Notes: generated by a model not told the origin, from the sequence alone. Positions 43,325-53,136 are shown, counted from the first letter of the stretch. The stretch is 61,138 nucleotides of DNA from Bacteroidetes bacterium GWF2_33_38 (GCA_001769505.1 MEOF01000058.1:1-61138), one strand, 5' to 3'. Translations and numbers: made by a program.

Positions 43325-45758
43325 ACGAAAAATATCGATTAAAAATAAGTTGATAGCCATTCAGATGTTAACAGCTTTTTTGGTGCTATTGTTTTACACA
43401 ATTTTTAGCATTTATAACGAAGTTGTTTTCTACGAACAATCAGTAATCAAAAAATCGGAATCTGTTGCTAATTTATTAGGAGTAAATTGTATTTCGGCAT
43501 TAAACTTTCTTGATGAAAAAGCTGCCGAAGAAATTTTATCATCGGTTAAAGCCGAAAATGATATTGTTAATGCTTGGATTTATAACAACGACCAAAATTT
43601 ATTTGCTAGCTATTCAAAAATAGAATCTGATTTGTACTCTTTTCCATATATGCCTGATAATAAAGGCGAGTATGTTGATGGATTTTTTATTTACACATCA
43701 AATATTATTCAAGAAGACGAAATAATTGGACAAATTTCACTCCGAATAGATATGACTTCATATTGGTCTGATTTATCAAAAAATGTTATAATTGCAATTT
43801 TTGTATTAATTGTGGGTATGGTATTGGCTTATTTGCTTTCAAGACTAACACAAAAATCTATTTCTAATCCTATTTTAAAACTTGTAAGCACTGTCGATGA
43901 AATTTCTGAAACTGGAGACTATACACTTCGTGCAGAGAAAAAAACAAACGATGAAATAGGCAAATTATACGATGGTTTTAATAAAATGCTCACACAAATA
44001 AATATTCGTGATGAAGAGCGGAGTAAAACTGAAAATATTTTACGTGCCAGTCAAGCAAGCTTTGTAAATATAGTTGGAAAAACCGATGTCGGTTATATAA
44101 TTTTAGATAAACAAAAAAGAATACAATTTATTAATCGAGCGGCTGGAATTTTTTTAAACACAACCGACAAAAATATTTTGGGCAATGAATGTAAGTATTC
44201 TGTTCCCAAAAATGAAGTATTAGAAATTGAAATTACTCGTGAAAATACAGATTTTGGTTGGGGTGAAATTAGCAAACTCGATACTCAGTGGGATAATAAT
44301 CCAGCCGATTTAATTATTATTCATGATGTTACTGAACGTAAAAATGCTGAAGAAAATATTTTGAAAGCTAGAGAAGAAGCTGAAGCTGCAAATCAAGCAA
44401 AAAGTATTTTCTTAGCAAATATGAGCCATGAAATTCGTACTCCTATGAATGCAATACTTGGCTTTACCCAAATTATGCAACGTGATAAAACCCTAAATCA
44501 AGAACAGCTAAACAATCTTGAAACAATCAGTAAAAGTGGCGAGCATTTGTTGGGCTTAATAAATGACATTCTCGAAATGTCAAAGATAGAAGCCGGGCGT
44601 ACAAGCTTTAACCAAACCTGTTTCGACTTGCATTCACTGATTTACGATATCGAAAAAATGTTCAGACTTAGATGCGAGTCCAATAAAAATAAACTCGAAA
44701 TAAATACCGATAAAAATATTCCTAAATATATAGTAACCGACGAAAATAAGTTGCGTCAGGTAATTATAAATTTACTGAGCAATGCTGTAAAATTTACAAA
44801 TAATGGAATCATTTCGCTTCACGTTTATTTGAAAAATGAAAATCAAATTGGCTTTGATGTAAAAGATACAGGAATAGGAATTCCTCAGCACGAAATACAC
44901 AAACTTTTTAAATATTTTGAGCAAGCATCTGGTGGAATGAAGGTAGGAGGAACAGGATTAGGGTTGGCTTTGAGCCAAGAATTTATTAAATTAATGGGAG
45001 GAGACATTTCTGTTGAAAGTACAGAAGGTAAAGGAAGTAAGTTCAATTTTTATATTCAATTTGAAAAAGGAGATTCGTCTCAAGTTGAAAAAGTTGTGAA
45101 TATCGGAAAAGTCATCCGTATTGCCGACGGTGTTGAAAAAAACAAAATTTTAGTTGTCGACGATAATGAAGCAAATAGAAAAGTTCTTGTTAAACTTCTT
45201 ACAATAGTAGGATTCGATGTTCGTGAAGCCGAAAATGGTAAAGAAGCAGTAGATATTTTCGACCAATGGCATCCACATGCAATTTTGATGGATAATGTAA
45301 TGCCGGTAATGGATGGCAAAGAAGCTACTAAAATCATAAAAGCTACTAAATTGGGTATCGAAACTAAAATTATTTTTGTTACAGCTAGTGCATTGGAAGA
45401 AGAGCGTAAAAAAATTATCGAAATCGGAGCTGATGATTTTATGCGTAAACCTTTTAAAGAAGATAAAATATTTGAGATGTTGCACAAGCACTTAAATATT
45501 AAGTATATATACGAAGATGCTCAAGACATAAGAGAGAAACAAAATATGTTGAACGACGAAGAAATTGAAGCTATTTTATTGACTATTCCTGACGAATTAA
45601 AACAAAATATATACAATGCAGCCATCAATGGCGATATTGAAAAACTTGAAATTTTCATAGAATCACTTTCAGAATACAATACCGAAATAACATCAGTTTT
45701 GCTGACTTACGCTAAACGTTTTAGTTATGATTCAATTACCAATTTGTTAAAAAATTAA
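43311..45758 (+). CDS. Hybrid sensor histidine kinase (CHASE8-HAMP-PAS-HisKA-HATPase-REC)
   Basis: 815 residues. TM1 (about 13-33), a CHASE8-like periplasmic domain (about 35-155; SVANLLGVNCISALNFLDEKAAEEIL), TM2 (about 157-178), HAMP (about 180-235), a PAS-like region (245-340), HisKA with NMSHEIRTPMN (H373), ATPase domain (about 475-590), and a receiver domain with D661 (LMDNVMPVMDG). The C-terminal 65 residues are helical and have no clear Hpt His. The CHASE8 family is the one found with YfiR-type partners (as in YfiN), which fits the gene upstream. Confidence 0.93.
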   Translation: MAKIKRKISIKNKLIAIQMLTAFLVLLFYTIFSIYNEVVFYEQSVIKKSESVANLLGVNCISALNFLDEKAAEEILSSVKAENDIVNAWIYNNDQNLFASYSKIESDLYSFPYMPDNKGEYVDGFFIYTSNIIQEDEIIGQISLRIDMTSYWSDLSKNVIIAIFVLIVGMVLAYLLSRLTQKSISNPILKLVSTVDEISETGDYTLRAEKKTNDEIGKLYDGFNKMLTQINIRDEERSKTENILRASQASFVNIVGKTDVGYIILDKQKRIQFINRAAGIFLNTTDKNILGNECKYSVPKNEVLEIEITRENTDFGWGEISKLDTQWDNNPADLIIIHDVTERKNAEENILKAREEAEAANQAKSIFLANMSHEIRTPMNAILGFTQIMQRDKTLNQEQLNNLETISKSGEHLLGLINDILEMSKIEAGRTSFNQTCFDLHSLIYDIEKMFRLRCESNKNKLEINTDKNIPKYIVTDENKLRQVIINLLSNAVKFTNNGIISLHVYLKNENQIGFDVKDTGIGIPQHEIHKLFKYFEQASGGMKVGGTGLGLALSQEFIKLMGGDISVESTEGKGSKFNFYIQFEKGDSSQVEKVVNIGKVIRIADGVEKNKILVVDDNEANRKVLVKLLTIVGFDVREAENGKEAVDIFDQWHPHAILMDNVMPVMDGKEATKIIKATKLGIETKIIFVTASALEEERKKIIEIGADDFMRKPFKEDKIFEMLHKHLNIKYIYEDAQDIREKQNMLNDEEIEAILLTIPDELKQNIYNAAINGDIEKLEIFIESLSEYNTEITSVLLTYAKRFSYDSITNLLKN

Positions 45759-45762
45759 GACG

Positions 45763-47004
45763 ATGGATTCAAATAAGCAAATAGATCTAAACATCGTTAT
45801 TGTAGATGATATTCCTGAAAATCTTCAATTATTATCCAATTTTTTAAAAAATACAGGCTACCGTGTACGCCCATTTACAAAGGGAAGTTTGGCATTAAAT
45901 GCAATTGAAAAAGAAACAACCAATTTGATTCTACTTGATGTAAATATGCCTGAAATGAATGGATATGATTTTTGTGCTATTGTAAAAGAGAATCCAAAAA
46001 CTAAACATATCCCTATAATTTTTATAAGTGCATTGACTGAAACATTTGATAAAGTAAAAGCTTTTAAGGCCGGAGGAGTTGATTACATTACAAAACCATT
46101 TCAGTATGAGGAAGTGCTAGCCAGAGTTAAAACTCATTTATCGCTTTTTGAAATTCAAGAAGAAATAAAAGCACAAAACAAAAATTTAACAGACACATTA
46201 GCGAGGCTAAAAGAAGCACAGCAGCAGTTAGTACAATCTGAAAAAATGGCTTCTCTAGGAGTTTTAACAGCGGGAATTGCACATGAAATAAACAATCCTA
46301 TAAATTATATAAGCACAAGTTCGCAAGCACTTTTAAAAGTAGAACGAAAAATCCGAAATTTGTGTTCAAATAATGCAAATTTTAACAACGAAAATAAAAA
46401 ACAAATTGATGATTTATTAATCGATTTTAGCGAATTAACAAGTAATGTAATAGTTGGTGTTGATAAGATCACGAAAATTTTACATGGTCTTAGAATTTTT
46501 TCACGAATGGATGTATCGGCAAAACATCCGTTTGATATAAAAGAAATTATTGAATCTGCATTAGTTATTTTACATAATCAATATAAAAATAAAATTACTA
46601 TTGAGACTGATTTTCAAAAAGTTTCAGTGATAAATGGATATTCATCAAAGATAAGTCAGGCATTTATCAATTTTATTAAAAATGCCATTGATGCAATTGA
46701 CGCAAAAATCGAAAAGTCGAATATGGAAACAATTCATATTCAGTTATTTGAAGAAAACAATACGATTGTTGTAAAAATATCAGATACGGGAATAGGAATG
46801 AATTCACACGATTTGAATCATATTTTTGAACCCTTTTATACCACAAAACCTGTTGGAAAAGGAACTGGCTTAGGACTTTCAATATCGCTCGGAATCATTG
46901 AGGAGCACAATGGCACAATTGAAGCCAAAAGCACGCAAGGAAAAGGGTCAGAGTTTATCATTAAAATACCAATAACAACTAAAAATAAGGATTATGAAGC
47001 CTAA
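45763..47004 (+). CDS. Receiver-histidine kinase fusion (REC-coiled coil-HisKA-HATPase)
   Basis: 413 residues, soluble. Receiver domain first (about 8-130) with D59 (LILLDVNMPEMNG), a coiled-coil linker (about 133-165; AQNKNLTDTLARLKEAQQQL), then HisKA of the AGIAHEINNPINYI type (H174) and an ATPase domain (ISDTGIGMNSHDL; FEPFYTTKPVGKGTGLGLS). An N-terminal REC makes it a likely second step, switched by phosphotransfer from the hybrid kinase 4 bases upstream. No output domain. Confidence 0.93.
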   Translation: MDSNKQIDLNIVIVDDIPENLQLLSNFLKNTGYRVRPFTKGSLALNAIEKETTNLILLDVNMPEMNGYDFCAIVKENPKTKHIPIIFISALTETFDKVKAFKAGGVDYITKPFQYEEVLARVKTHLSLFEIQEEIKAQNKNLTDTLARLKEAQQQLVQSEKMASLGVLTAGIAHEINNPINYISTSSQALLKVERKIRNLCSNNANFNNENKKQIDDLLIDFSELTSNVIVGVDKITKILHGLRIFSRMDVSAKHPFDIKEIIESALVILHNQYKNKITIETDFQKVSVINGYSSKISQAFINFIKNAIDAIDAKIEKSNMETIHIQLFEENNTIVVKISDTGIGMNSHDLNHIFEPFYTTKPVGKGTGLGLSISLGIIEEHNGTIEAKSTQGKGSEFIIKIPITTKNKDYEA

Positions 47005-48913
47005 AATTTTGTACGTTGATGACGAAAAATCTAATTTAATTGGGTTTAAACATTTATTTCAAGATGAATACGAAATCTTTTTAGCAGAATCAGCTAAAGA
47101 GGGAAAGAAAATTTTGGAAGACAATAAAAATATCGAAGTAGTCATTTCCGATCAACGTATGCCCGAACAAAATGGACTTGAATTTTTAGAAGAGATTTTA
47201 GAAGATAATCCCGATACAATTCGAATTATCCTTACAGGATATAGCGATTTTGACGTTATTATCAACGCAATTAACAAAGTTAAGATTCATGGCTTTTTCT
47301 GTAAACCAATCAACGAAATCGAAATGAAATTGTCGATTAATACAGCCATTGAAAGTATTGAGTTGAAACGACAAATTGCAAAAAGCGAACGTCGTTTTAG
47401 AAATACGTTTGGTCAAGCAGCGGTTGGTATTGCTCACTTTTCGACAAATCTTGAGTTTGTAAATTTGAATCATAAACTTGCCGAAATTTTAAATTTTCAG
47501 TTCGACGAAATTCTCAATACCAATATCGAAAAATATATTTATCCTGACGATATTTTGAAAACAATAAATTTCTTTAGCGATTTTACCGAAGGTGTGCCAT
47601 TGCAAAATGTCGAAGAAATTAGAATAATAACGAAAGATAAATCGGTAGTTTGGTGCACCGTAACTCTTGCTCTTGTTGCCGATTCTATAGATGAAAACGA
47701 ATATTTTATTGCTGTATTTCAAGATATTTCGATGCGTAAAAAGGCTGAGAAAGATTTGATTGAAGCCAAAAAGAAAGCAGAAGAAAGCGATAAACTAAAA
47801 ACAGCATTCTTAGCAAACATGAGTCACGAAATTCGTACTCCTATGAATGGAATTATAGGTTTTGCAAATTTACTTGGCGACGAAAGCGAAAGTTTCGAAA
47901 AACGAAAAGAGTATATTGCCTACGTAAACTCTAGTGCAAACCAATTGTTAACCATTATTTCCGATATCGTTGATATTTCTAAAATAGAGGCTGGTTTAGT
48001 TCAAGTTACTAAAGAAAATTTTGATTTAAATAAACTTTTCGACGAATTGTATCATCAATTTGCCGATAACTTGGCTTACAATAGTAATCTAAATTTGAAC
48101 GTAATTAAATATTTCGCTGACGATGATGCAATGATTAATCACGATTTAGTTAGAATCAAGCAAGTAATAGCAAATCTTTTAAGCAATGCATTAAAATATA
48201 CAGATAAAGGAACTGTTGATTTTGGATACGAACTACTCGACAACGACTATTTATTGTTTTATGTAAAAGATACTGGTCACGGAATATCTGAAGACGATTT
48301 TGATATTATTTTTGATAGATTTCGCCAAGGTAGTAATGATAAAAAGCGAGGAACTGGTTTGGGCTTAGCAATTTCAAAAGAATTAGTTACGCTAATGGGA
48401 GGCAAAATTTGGGTTAAATCTCAAATGAATAAAGGTTCCGAATTTTATTTTACAGTTCCATTCGAAAAAATTCAAAAACAACAAAATGTTCACGTTGAAG
48501 AGCAAAAAGACAATAAAAAACGCTACAATTGGAGCAAACGTAAAATCCTTATTGTTGATGATGAAGAGTTGATTCATTATTTTTTCAACGAAATATTTAA
48601 AGATACTGATGCTAAATTATTATTTGCATCGGATGGGAGCGAAGCCGTTAAAATTTGTCAGGATAACCCCGATATTGATGTTGTGTTAATGGATATTCAA
48701 TTGCCTAATTTGAATGGTTATGAAGCATTGGCAAAAATCAGGAGTTTATACCCAAATCTAATTGTAATTGCTCAAACAGCTTACGCAATGTCTGAAGATA
48801 GAGAAAAGGCAATGAAAGCTGGATTCAACGACTACGTATCGAAACCGGTAAACAAAAATGAAATTAAGCAAATTATTGAGTTCTTCTTTTTTAAGAAAAA
48901 TTTGATGATGTAA
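46994..48913 (+). CDS. REC-PAS-HisKA-HATPase-REC hybrid kinase
   Basis: 639 residues, soluble. REC1 (about 3-120; VISDQRMPEQNGLEF, D53, of the RpfG/HD-type signature), PAS domain (about 135-255), HisKA (NMSHEIRTPMNGII, H278), ATPase (about 385-495) and REC2 (about 515-635; VVLMDIQLPNLNGYEA, D567). It overlaps the previous gene by 11 bases. With its neighbours the operon carries three His and four Asp relay sites but no DNA-binding or c-di-GMP output, so the final effector must lie elsewhere. Confidence 0.93.
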   Translation: MKPKILYVDDEKSNLIGFKHLFQDEYEIFLAESAKEGKKILEDNKNIEVVISDQRMPEQNGLEFLEEILEDNPDTIRIILTGYSDFDVIINAINKVKIHGFFCKPINEIEMKLSINTAIESIELKRQIAKSERRFRNTFGQAAVGIAHFSTNLEFVNLNHKLAEILNFQFDEILNTNIEKYIYPDDILKTINFFSDFTEGVPLQNVEEIRIITKDKSVVWCTVTLALVADSIDENEYFIAVFQDISMRKKAEKDLIEAKKKAEESDKLKTAFLANMSHEIRTPMNGIIGFANLLGDESESFEKRKEYIAYVNSSANQLLTIISDIVDISKIEAGLVQVTKENFDLNKLFDELYHQFADNLAYNSNLNLNVIKYFADDDAMINHDLVRIKQVIANLLSNALKYTDKGTVDFGYELLDNDYLLFYVKDTGHGISEDDFDIIFDRFRQGSNDKKRGTGLGLAISKELVTLMGGKIWVKSQMNKGSEFYFTVPFEKIQKQQNVHVEEQKDNKKRYNWSKRKILIVDDEELIHYFFNEIFKDTDAKLLFASDGSEAVKICQDNPDIDVVLMDIQLPNLNGYEALAKIRSLYPNLIVIAQTAYAMSEDREKAMKAGFNDYVSKPVNKNEIKQIIEFFFFKKNLMM

Positions 48914-49187
48914 AAGTTTGTAAAGTTTATAAAGTCCGTAAAGTAAAAAGTATGTAAAGTTGAAAGACAATTTGTAATTCGTAATTTTTTGAATTAGTAC
49001 ACTTATTTTAGCTTTTTATTTAGTCCTAACATATTAATCTATTTATCATCGTAATATATTAGTTCATAAAACAATTCATTTTATTTACAAAAAGTTGATA
49101 TCCTTTTACTTTAATAGTAGTATAAATTGTAAAATTTTTATATTTTCGCAGTCCTTTGAAAAATTAAAATAATTAAAACGCTTAGAT
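48914..49187. other. Intergenic stretch with tandem repeat after the kinase operon
   Basis: Six imperfect 7-10 base units of the type GTTTGTAAA run from 48914 to about 48961, followed by TTGTAATTCGTAATTT (48971-48986), the reverse complement of the element after rnfD near 4905. The remainder is AT-rich upstream sequence of the DUF2795 gene. Confidence 0.55.
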
Positions 49188-49409
49188 ATGTATTGGACCT
49201 TAGAATTAGCATCAAAATTAGAAGACGCACCTTGGCCTGCAAGTAAGGATGAATTAATAGATTTCGCTATTCGTTCAGGTGCTCCAATGGAAGTTATTGA
49301 AAATTTACAAGAAATTGAAGACGAAGGAGAGATATACGAAAGCATTGAGGATATTTGGCCTGATTATCCAAGCAAAGAAGATTTCTTTTTCAACGAAGAT
49401 GAATATTAA
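49188..49409 (+). CDS. DUF2795 domain protein
   Basis: 73 residues: MYWTLELASKLEDAPWPASKDELIDFAIRSG followed by an acidic tail (EDIWPDYPSKEDFFFNEDEY). The DUF2795 core (LASKLEDAPWPASKDELIDFA) is a strongly conserved small Bacteroidota family. Cytoplasmic, function unknown; the very acidic C-terminus hints at a protein or nucleic-acid mimic, which is only a guess. Single gene with its own terminator. Confidence 0.88.
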   Translation: MYWTLELASKLEDAPWPASKDELIDFAIRSGAPMEVIENLQEIEDEGEIYESIEDIWPDYPSKEDFFFNEDEY

Positions 49410-49414
49410 AAAAG

Positions 49415-49446
49415 AAGAGCTGTCGAAAACGATAGCTCTTTTTTTT
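49415..49446 (+). terminator. Terminator of the DUF2795 gene
   Basis: AAGAGCTGTCG pairs with CGATAGCTCTT (one G-T pair) around AAAA, with a T-run after it; six bases after the stop. Confidence 0.85.
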
Positions 49447-49461
49447 CGGAGCTTGGTGGGC

Positions 49462-50868
49462 TTATTTTAAAAAGAAATTTATTATTTTTTCGAGTGCCGA
49501 AGGGTTTATTTTTTTTGCAATTATCCTCTTATTCTCGTCTAGCACAAACATTATAGGAGTTCCCATAATATCATACACTTCCTTGAATTTTGAAGTGTAA
49601 TCCGGGTCATATACATTTATCCAATCTGAAATACCTTTTTCATGAATGTATTTATTCCACTCTTCTTTATTTCCTTCGGTAAATACAGCGAAAACTATTA
49701 TCCCTTTTTCTTTGTATTTTTCATAAACAGTATGAAGCTCGGGTGTTACAATTTGGCAATGACCACAATCGGGATTCCAAAAATACAAAATGGTCATTTT
49801 AGAATTAATTCCATATAAATTTAAGGGTTCGTCATTAATTGTTTTAAGTTTTAAATCAGGAGCAATTTGTCCAGTTATAATTCTCTTTTTTACATCAACT
49901 CGATTTTGGATTTTACTTAAATAAACAGGTTCTTTCCAAAAATCAGCATCGTTTATAAAGTATTTTTCGGCTATGTAAATGAAAACTTCGTCGTATCCAA
50001 AAAGAATATTGGTTTCGAAATGACTAAGAATTTGCATTATCATATATTTATAAACCTTATTATTTTTTTTCATGGGGGCAATTACATAATTCAAAAGCGA
50101 AATGATAGAATCGGGGTGATAATCTAAATAGTTTTCCAAGAAATTTTTAATTTTACTGTTAAGAATGGGTGTTTTAAGCATTCTTTCGTCGCTAAAATCA
50201 ATGTTGTCGAAATAGTGCTTTTTGTAATAACGAACAGCTTCAAGCGAATCTTTTGGGGTATAGTTTTGAGGGTATTCGGGTTCAATCATTGCCTTAATTA
50301 ATTTCCCCAACAAACTTCCTTCATTTTTTAAGGCTTCGTCTTTCCAAAGTTGCTTGACTTCGAGTTCATATTTCTTAAGTTCTTTTTCTAAATATGCGAG
50401 CGAGTCGTTATGATTCAAATTTGAATTCATTCGCACCTTTAAATCGTACATGCGAACTTGCAGTTTTCGCATGTTTTTTTGATAATTATTAAATCGAGTA
50501 TTCTCTTCTGAATCCTTCACTTTCATCGACATAATGAAATCAGAAGTATCAGTTTCGACATAGAAATGTTGGTCTTGGTCAATTACAATTTCAAAAAATT
50601 TTTTCGAAGGTAAAATGATTAAATAAATTCCTCCTTCGAGTTTATTTTTTCCTTCAAAAACAGCAGTATTATTTGCATCAACAAAACTTGTGTCAATTAT
50701 AAATTTTTTGTGTCCGAAATGATATCCTAAGTATAATTTTGAATTCTTGAAACCTTCTAATTTTACATTGATATTATACCCGATTTCATCTTTATTATTC
50801 TGAGCTATGCCTGGATTAAGTAAAAAAAATATGAACAAAAAAAGACATGTAATTTTAAGACTATTCAT
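49462..50868 (-). CDS. Exported TlpA-like thiol-disulfide protein
   Basis: 468 residues: signal peptide to about 23; a DUF4369-type beta domain (about 30-115; INVKLEGFKNSKLYLGYHF); a helical middle region (about 125-310); and a thioredoxin-like redoxin domain (about 330-468) with WNPDCGHC, active site CGHC, and the cis-Pro region MGTPIMFVLDE. This is the usual Bacteroidota form in which a TlpA-like reductase is fused to DUF4369. It reduces or oxidises periplasmic disulfides. Overlaps the glycosyltransferase gene upstream by eight bases. Confidence 0.9.
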   Translation of the reverse strand: MNSLKITCLFLFIFFLLNPGIAQNNKDEIGYNINVKLEGFKNSKLYLGYHFGHKKFIIDTSFVDANNTAVFEGKNKLEGGIYLIILPSKKFFEIVIDQDQHFYVETDTSDFIMSMKVKDSEENTRFNNYQKNMRKLQVRMYDLKVRMNSNLNHNDSLAYLEKELKKYELEVKQLWKDEALKNEGSLLGKLIKAMIEPEYPQNYTPKDSLEAVRYYKKHYFDNIDFSDERMLKTPILNSKIKNFLENYLDYHPDSIISLLNYVIAPMKKNNKVYKYMIMQILSHFETNILFGYDEVFIYIAEKYFINDADFWKEPVYLSKIQNRVDVKKRIITGQIAPDLKLKTINDEPLNLYGINSKMTILYFWNPDCGHCQIVTPELHTVYEKYKEKGIIVFAVFTEGNKEEWNKYIHEKGISDWINVYDPDYTSKFKEVYDIMGTPIMFVLDENKRIIAKKINPSALEKIINFFLK

Positions 50869-51988
50869 TTGTTTTTAAGTGTTTTAGTATTTTTAAAGCA
50901 TTTTCAGAATTCGAAAAAGTTGTTGAAAGTTTTTCTTTTCTAACTATTATATTTTCAGTTTTAAAATCTATATCAAATAAATTGCTGATTTCTGAAATAA
51001 TTTCGTCGGAAGTATTTTTAATAGAGCAAAGTTCCTCTAAACCTGTATTTTCGACAATTATTGAGTTCGCAATGCAAAATCTCCCAGCAAACAACGAATC
51101 TAATAGCTTTAGCTTAATGCCTGTGGCTTGAAATGTATGTAAAATACAAATATGAGCATTAGCAATTAAGCCTTGCATTTCATTTTCATGAGGATTTGGT
51201 ATGATTTTAATATTTTTATAGTTCTTTATGCTATCAATAATTGAAAAATGTGGGTTTTTACCTGCAATCACTACAGGAAAAGATAATATGCTAAATACAT
51301 TTTTGATTAAAAAATTAACAGATTTTATATTTTCTGCAACCGATAAATTCCCGTGATACAATATGTATTTCCCTTTGCCTTCTTGGCTTGAAACATTTGA
51401 ATTTGAGTGAAATGCAGAAACATATTCGGAATTATTAAATTTATTATCAAAAAAAAGCTGGTCGTTTGGTGATAAACTGAAAATAATATCTGAATTCTTT
51501 AAATTATCTTCAAATTTCAAGAGTTTTTTTGCTTCGAGTTTAAAAAAAAGTTTTTTGAAAAAATTTGACTCTGATTTAGCTAATCCCTCATAATAATTGT
51601 GTTCGATATTGTGAGTCCTTACAAATTTTACACGACTTTTTAACGATGGATGTGATAAATAATATGTAGAATGTATTCCTTCAAATAATATTGGGTAATT
51701 ATCAGATAATAATTTTTTTAAAACATTTTTATTATCTCTGGATTTTACAATGAATGGCTTAGTTGAAAATAAGTTGAAGAAACATTTATTTCTTTTGTAA
51801 TAATTAACCTCGAAACAAATTGTTTCTAGATATTTCTGCCGTTTTCGTCCATATTCGAAAGTGTGCAAATGAATTTTTATCCCCAAATCATTAAGCGATT
51901 TAATTTTATAAAATACATCTATTACTCCGCCATAGTTTGCCGGGTAGGGAATATCAAACGAAATTATATGTAAATGTATGTCTTTAAT
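50861..51988 (-). CDS. Glycosyltransferase, likely non-AUG start
   Basis: About 375 residues if started at ATT (51988) or about 372 at ATA (51979). The first usual start codon is a TTG at 51886, but the frame is open to a stop near 52003 and the extra codons encode HIISFDIPYPANYGGVIDVF, the conserved acceptor-side N-terminus of this GT4-like family (Gly-Gly loop). A TATTTTTG -7 box lies at 52004-52011. The rest has GT-B features: VRTHNIEHNYYEGLA, LYHGNLSVAENI and GIKLKLLDSLFAGRFCIANSI. Predicted cytoplasmic sugar transferase for surface glycans; the donor sugar is unknown. Confidence 0.75.
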   Translation of the reverse strand: MKDIHLHIISFDIPYPANYGGVIDVFYKIKSLNDLGIKIHLHTFEYGRKRQKYLETICFEVNYYKRNKCFFNLFSTKPFIVKSRDNKNVLKKLLSDNYPILFEGIHSTYYLSHPSLKSRVKFVRTHNIEHNYYEGLAKSESNFFKKLFFKLEAKKLLKFEDNLKNSDIIFSLSPNDQLFFDNKFNNSEYVSAFHSNSNVSSQEGKGKYILYHGNLSVAENIKSVNFLIKNVFSILSFPVVIAGKNPHFSIIDSIKNYKNIKIIPNPHENEMQGLIANAHICILHTFQATGIKLKLLDSLFAGRFCIANSIIVENTGLEELCSIKNTSDEIISEISNLFDIDFKTENIIVRKEKLSTTFSNSENALKILKHLKTNE

Positions 51989-52003
51989 GATAAAAGTTTT
52001 TTA

Positions 52004-52011
52004 CAAAAATA
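52004..52011 (-). promoter_or_regulatory. -7 box TATTTTTG before the glycosyltransferase
   Basis: On the minus strand TATTTTTG matches TAnnTTTG. It lies 15 bases before the ATT at 51988, which agrees with an N-terminally extended protein. Confidence 0.5.
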
Positions 52012-52107
52012 GTAATCCATTTAAACCTTTCATTAAAAAAAAATAAAATAACGACGGAAACCTTTTCTTATTTCAAAATGTCTTAGTACTGAAAAACAAA
52101 ATGAATT

Positions 52108-53118
52108 ATGTTTAAAACATTCGATATAGGATTAATAATAGCAGCTTTTACAATAGCATTTATGCTAGGGATGGCTTTTATTCCTTATATCATTAATTTT
52201 TCAAAAAAACGAAACTTGTTTGATGCTCCGAATATCAGAAAGATTCATAAAATTAAAATTTCTCGTTTAGGTGGAATTGGAATTTTTATTTCATTCACCA
52301 TAAGTTTTATAATTTTCTCATTCTTATTTCAATTCGACCCTCAATTATTATACTTAGCAGCATCTGTAATTATACTTTTTATAACTGGAGTAGTTGACGA
52401 TGTTAAGAATATCAAAGCAAACGTCAAATTTATAATCCAAATTGTGGCTGCTTTTATTCTAGTATATGGAGGCTTTAGACTCGAAACCTTATTTGGTTTT
52501 TTTGGTATTTTTGAGCTTCCTATCGTAATACAGTACATACTTTCGATTATTATAATTGTAGGTGTTACCAATGCTTTCAATTTAATTGATGGAATCGATG
52601 GATTAGCAGGAGGTGTTGGGCTAGTGAACTTCCTTTCACTCGGAATTATTTTCTTGTATTTAAACAACGTATCATACGCACTCATATCATTTGCAATAGC
52701 TGGTAGCATTTTGGCTTTCTTATTTTATAATTTTAATCCGGCTCGTATTTTCATGGGCGACGCAGGCTCTTTAGTGTTGGGTTTTATGATGGTCGCACTT
52801 GGTTTGTTCGTGATAAAAAATTCAAATGAAGCATTTAGTTCACTAAGTATTTCAAATCCTCATATATTAATTGGAGGAATTCTTTTAGTTCCGGTTATCG
52901 ACACAATTCGAGTAATGTCGCAACGAATTTTAAGGAAACAGTCCCCATTTATTGCCGATCAAAATCATTTTCACCATATTTTATTGAAAAGAGGATTTTC
53001 GCATAAAGAAATAGTGTTAATTATAGCAGGCTCTAATGTTTTGGTAATTTTAGTTTCGTTGATGATAAAAGATATTACGTTGAATTCATCGGTGCTTAGT
53101 TTGTTTTTAGTTTGGTAA
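52108..53118 (+). CDS. WecA/MraY-family phospho-sugar transferase
   Basis: 336 residues with ten or eleven membrane helices. Family motifs: RKIHKIKISRLGGIGIF (about 40-56), ITGVVDDVKNIKANVKF (DD motif), NAFNLIDGIDGLAGG (about 155-169), FMGDAGSLVLGF (about 213-224) and the HxHH-like NHFHHILLKRGFSHKE. The HIHH form and lack of a MurNAc-peptide motif favour WecA (undecaprenyl-phosphate GlcNAc-1-P transferase) over MraY. It would start a surface polysaccharide or O-antigen. Divergent from the glycosyltransferase gene. Confidence 0.9.
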   Translation: MFKTFDIGLIIAAFTIAFMLGMAFIPYIINFSKKRNLFDAPNIRKIHKIKISRLGGIGIFISFTISFIIFSFLFQFDPQLLYLAASVIILFITGVVDDVKNIKANVKFIIQIVAAFILVYGGFRLETLFGFFGIFELPIVIQYILSIIIIVGVTNAFNLIDGIDGLAGGVGLVNFLSLGIIFLYLNNVSYALISFAIAGSILAFLFYNFNPARIFMGDAGSLVLGFMMVALGLFVIKNSNEAFSSLSISNPHILIGGILLVPVIDTIRVMSQRILRKQSPFIADQNHFHHILLKRGFSHKEIVLIIAGSNVLVILVSLMIKDITLNSSVLSLFLVW

Positions 53119-53136
53119 ATAATTAAAAAAATAAAT

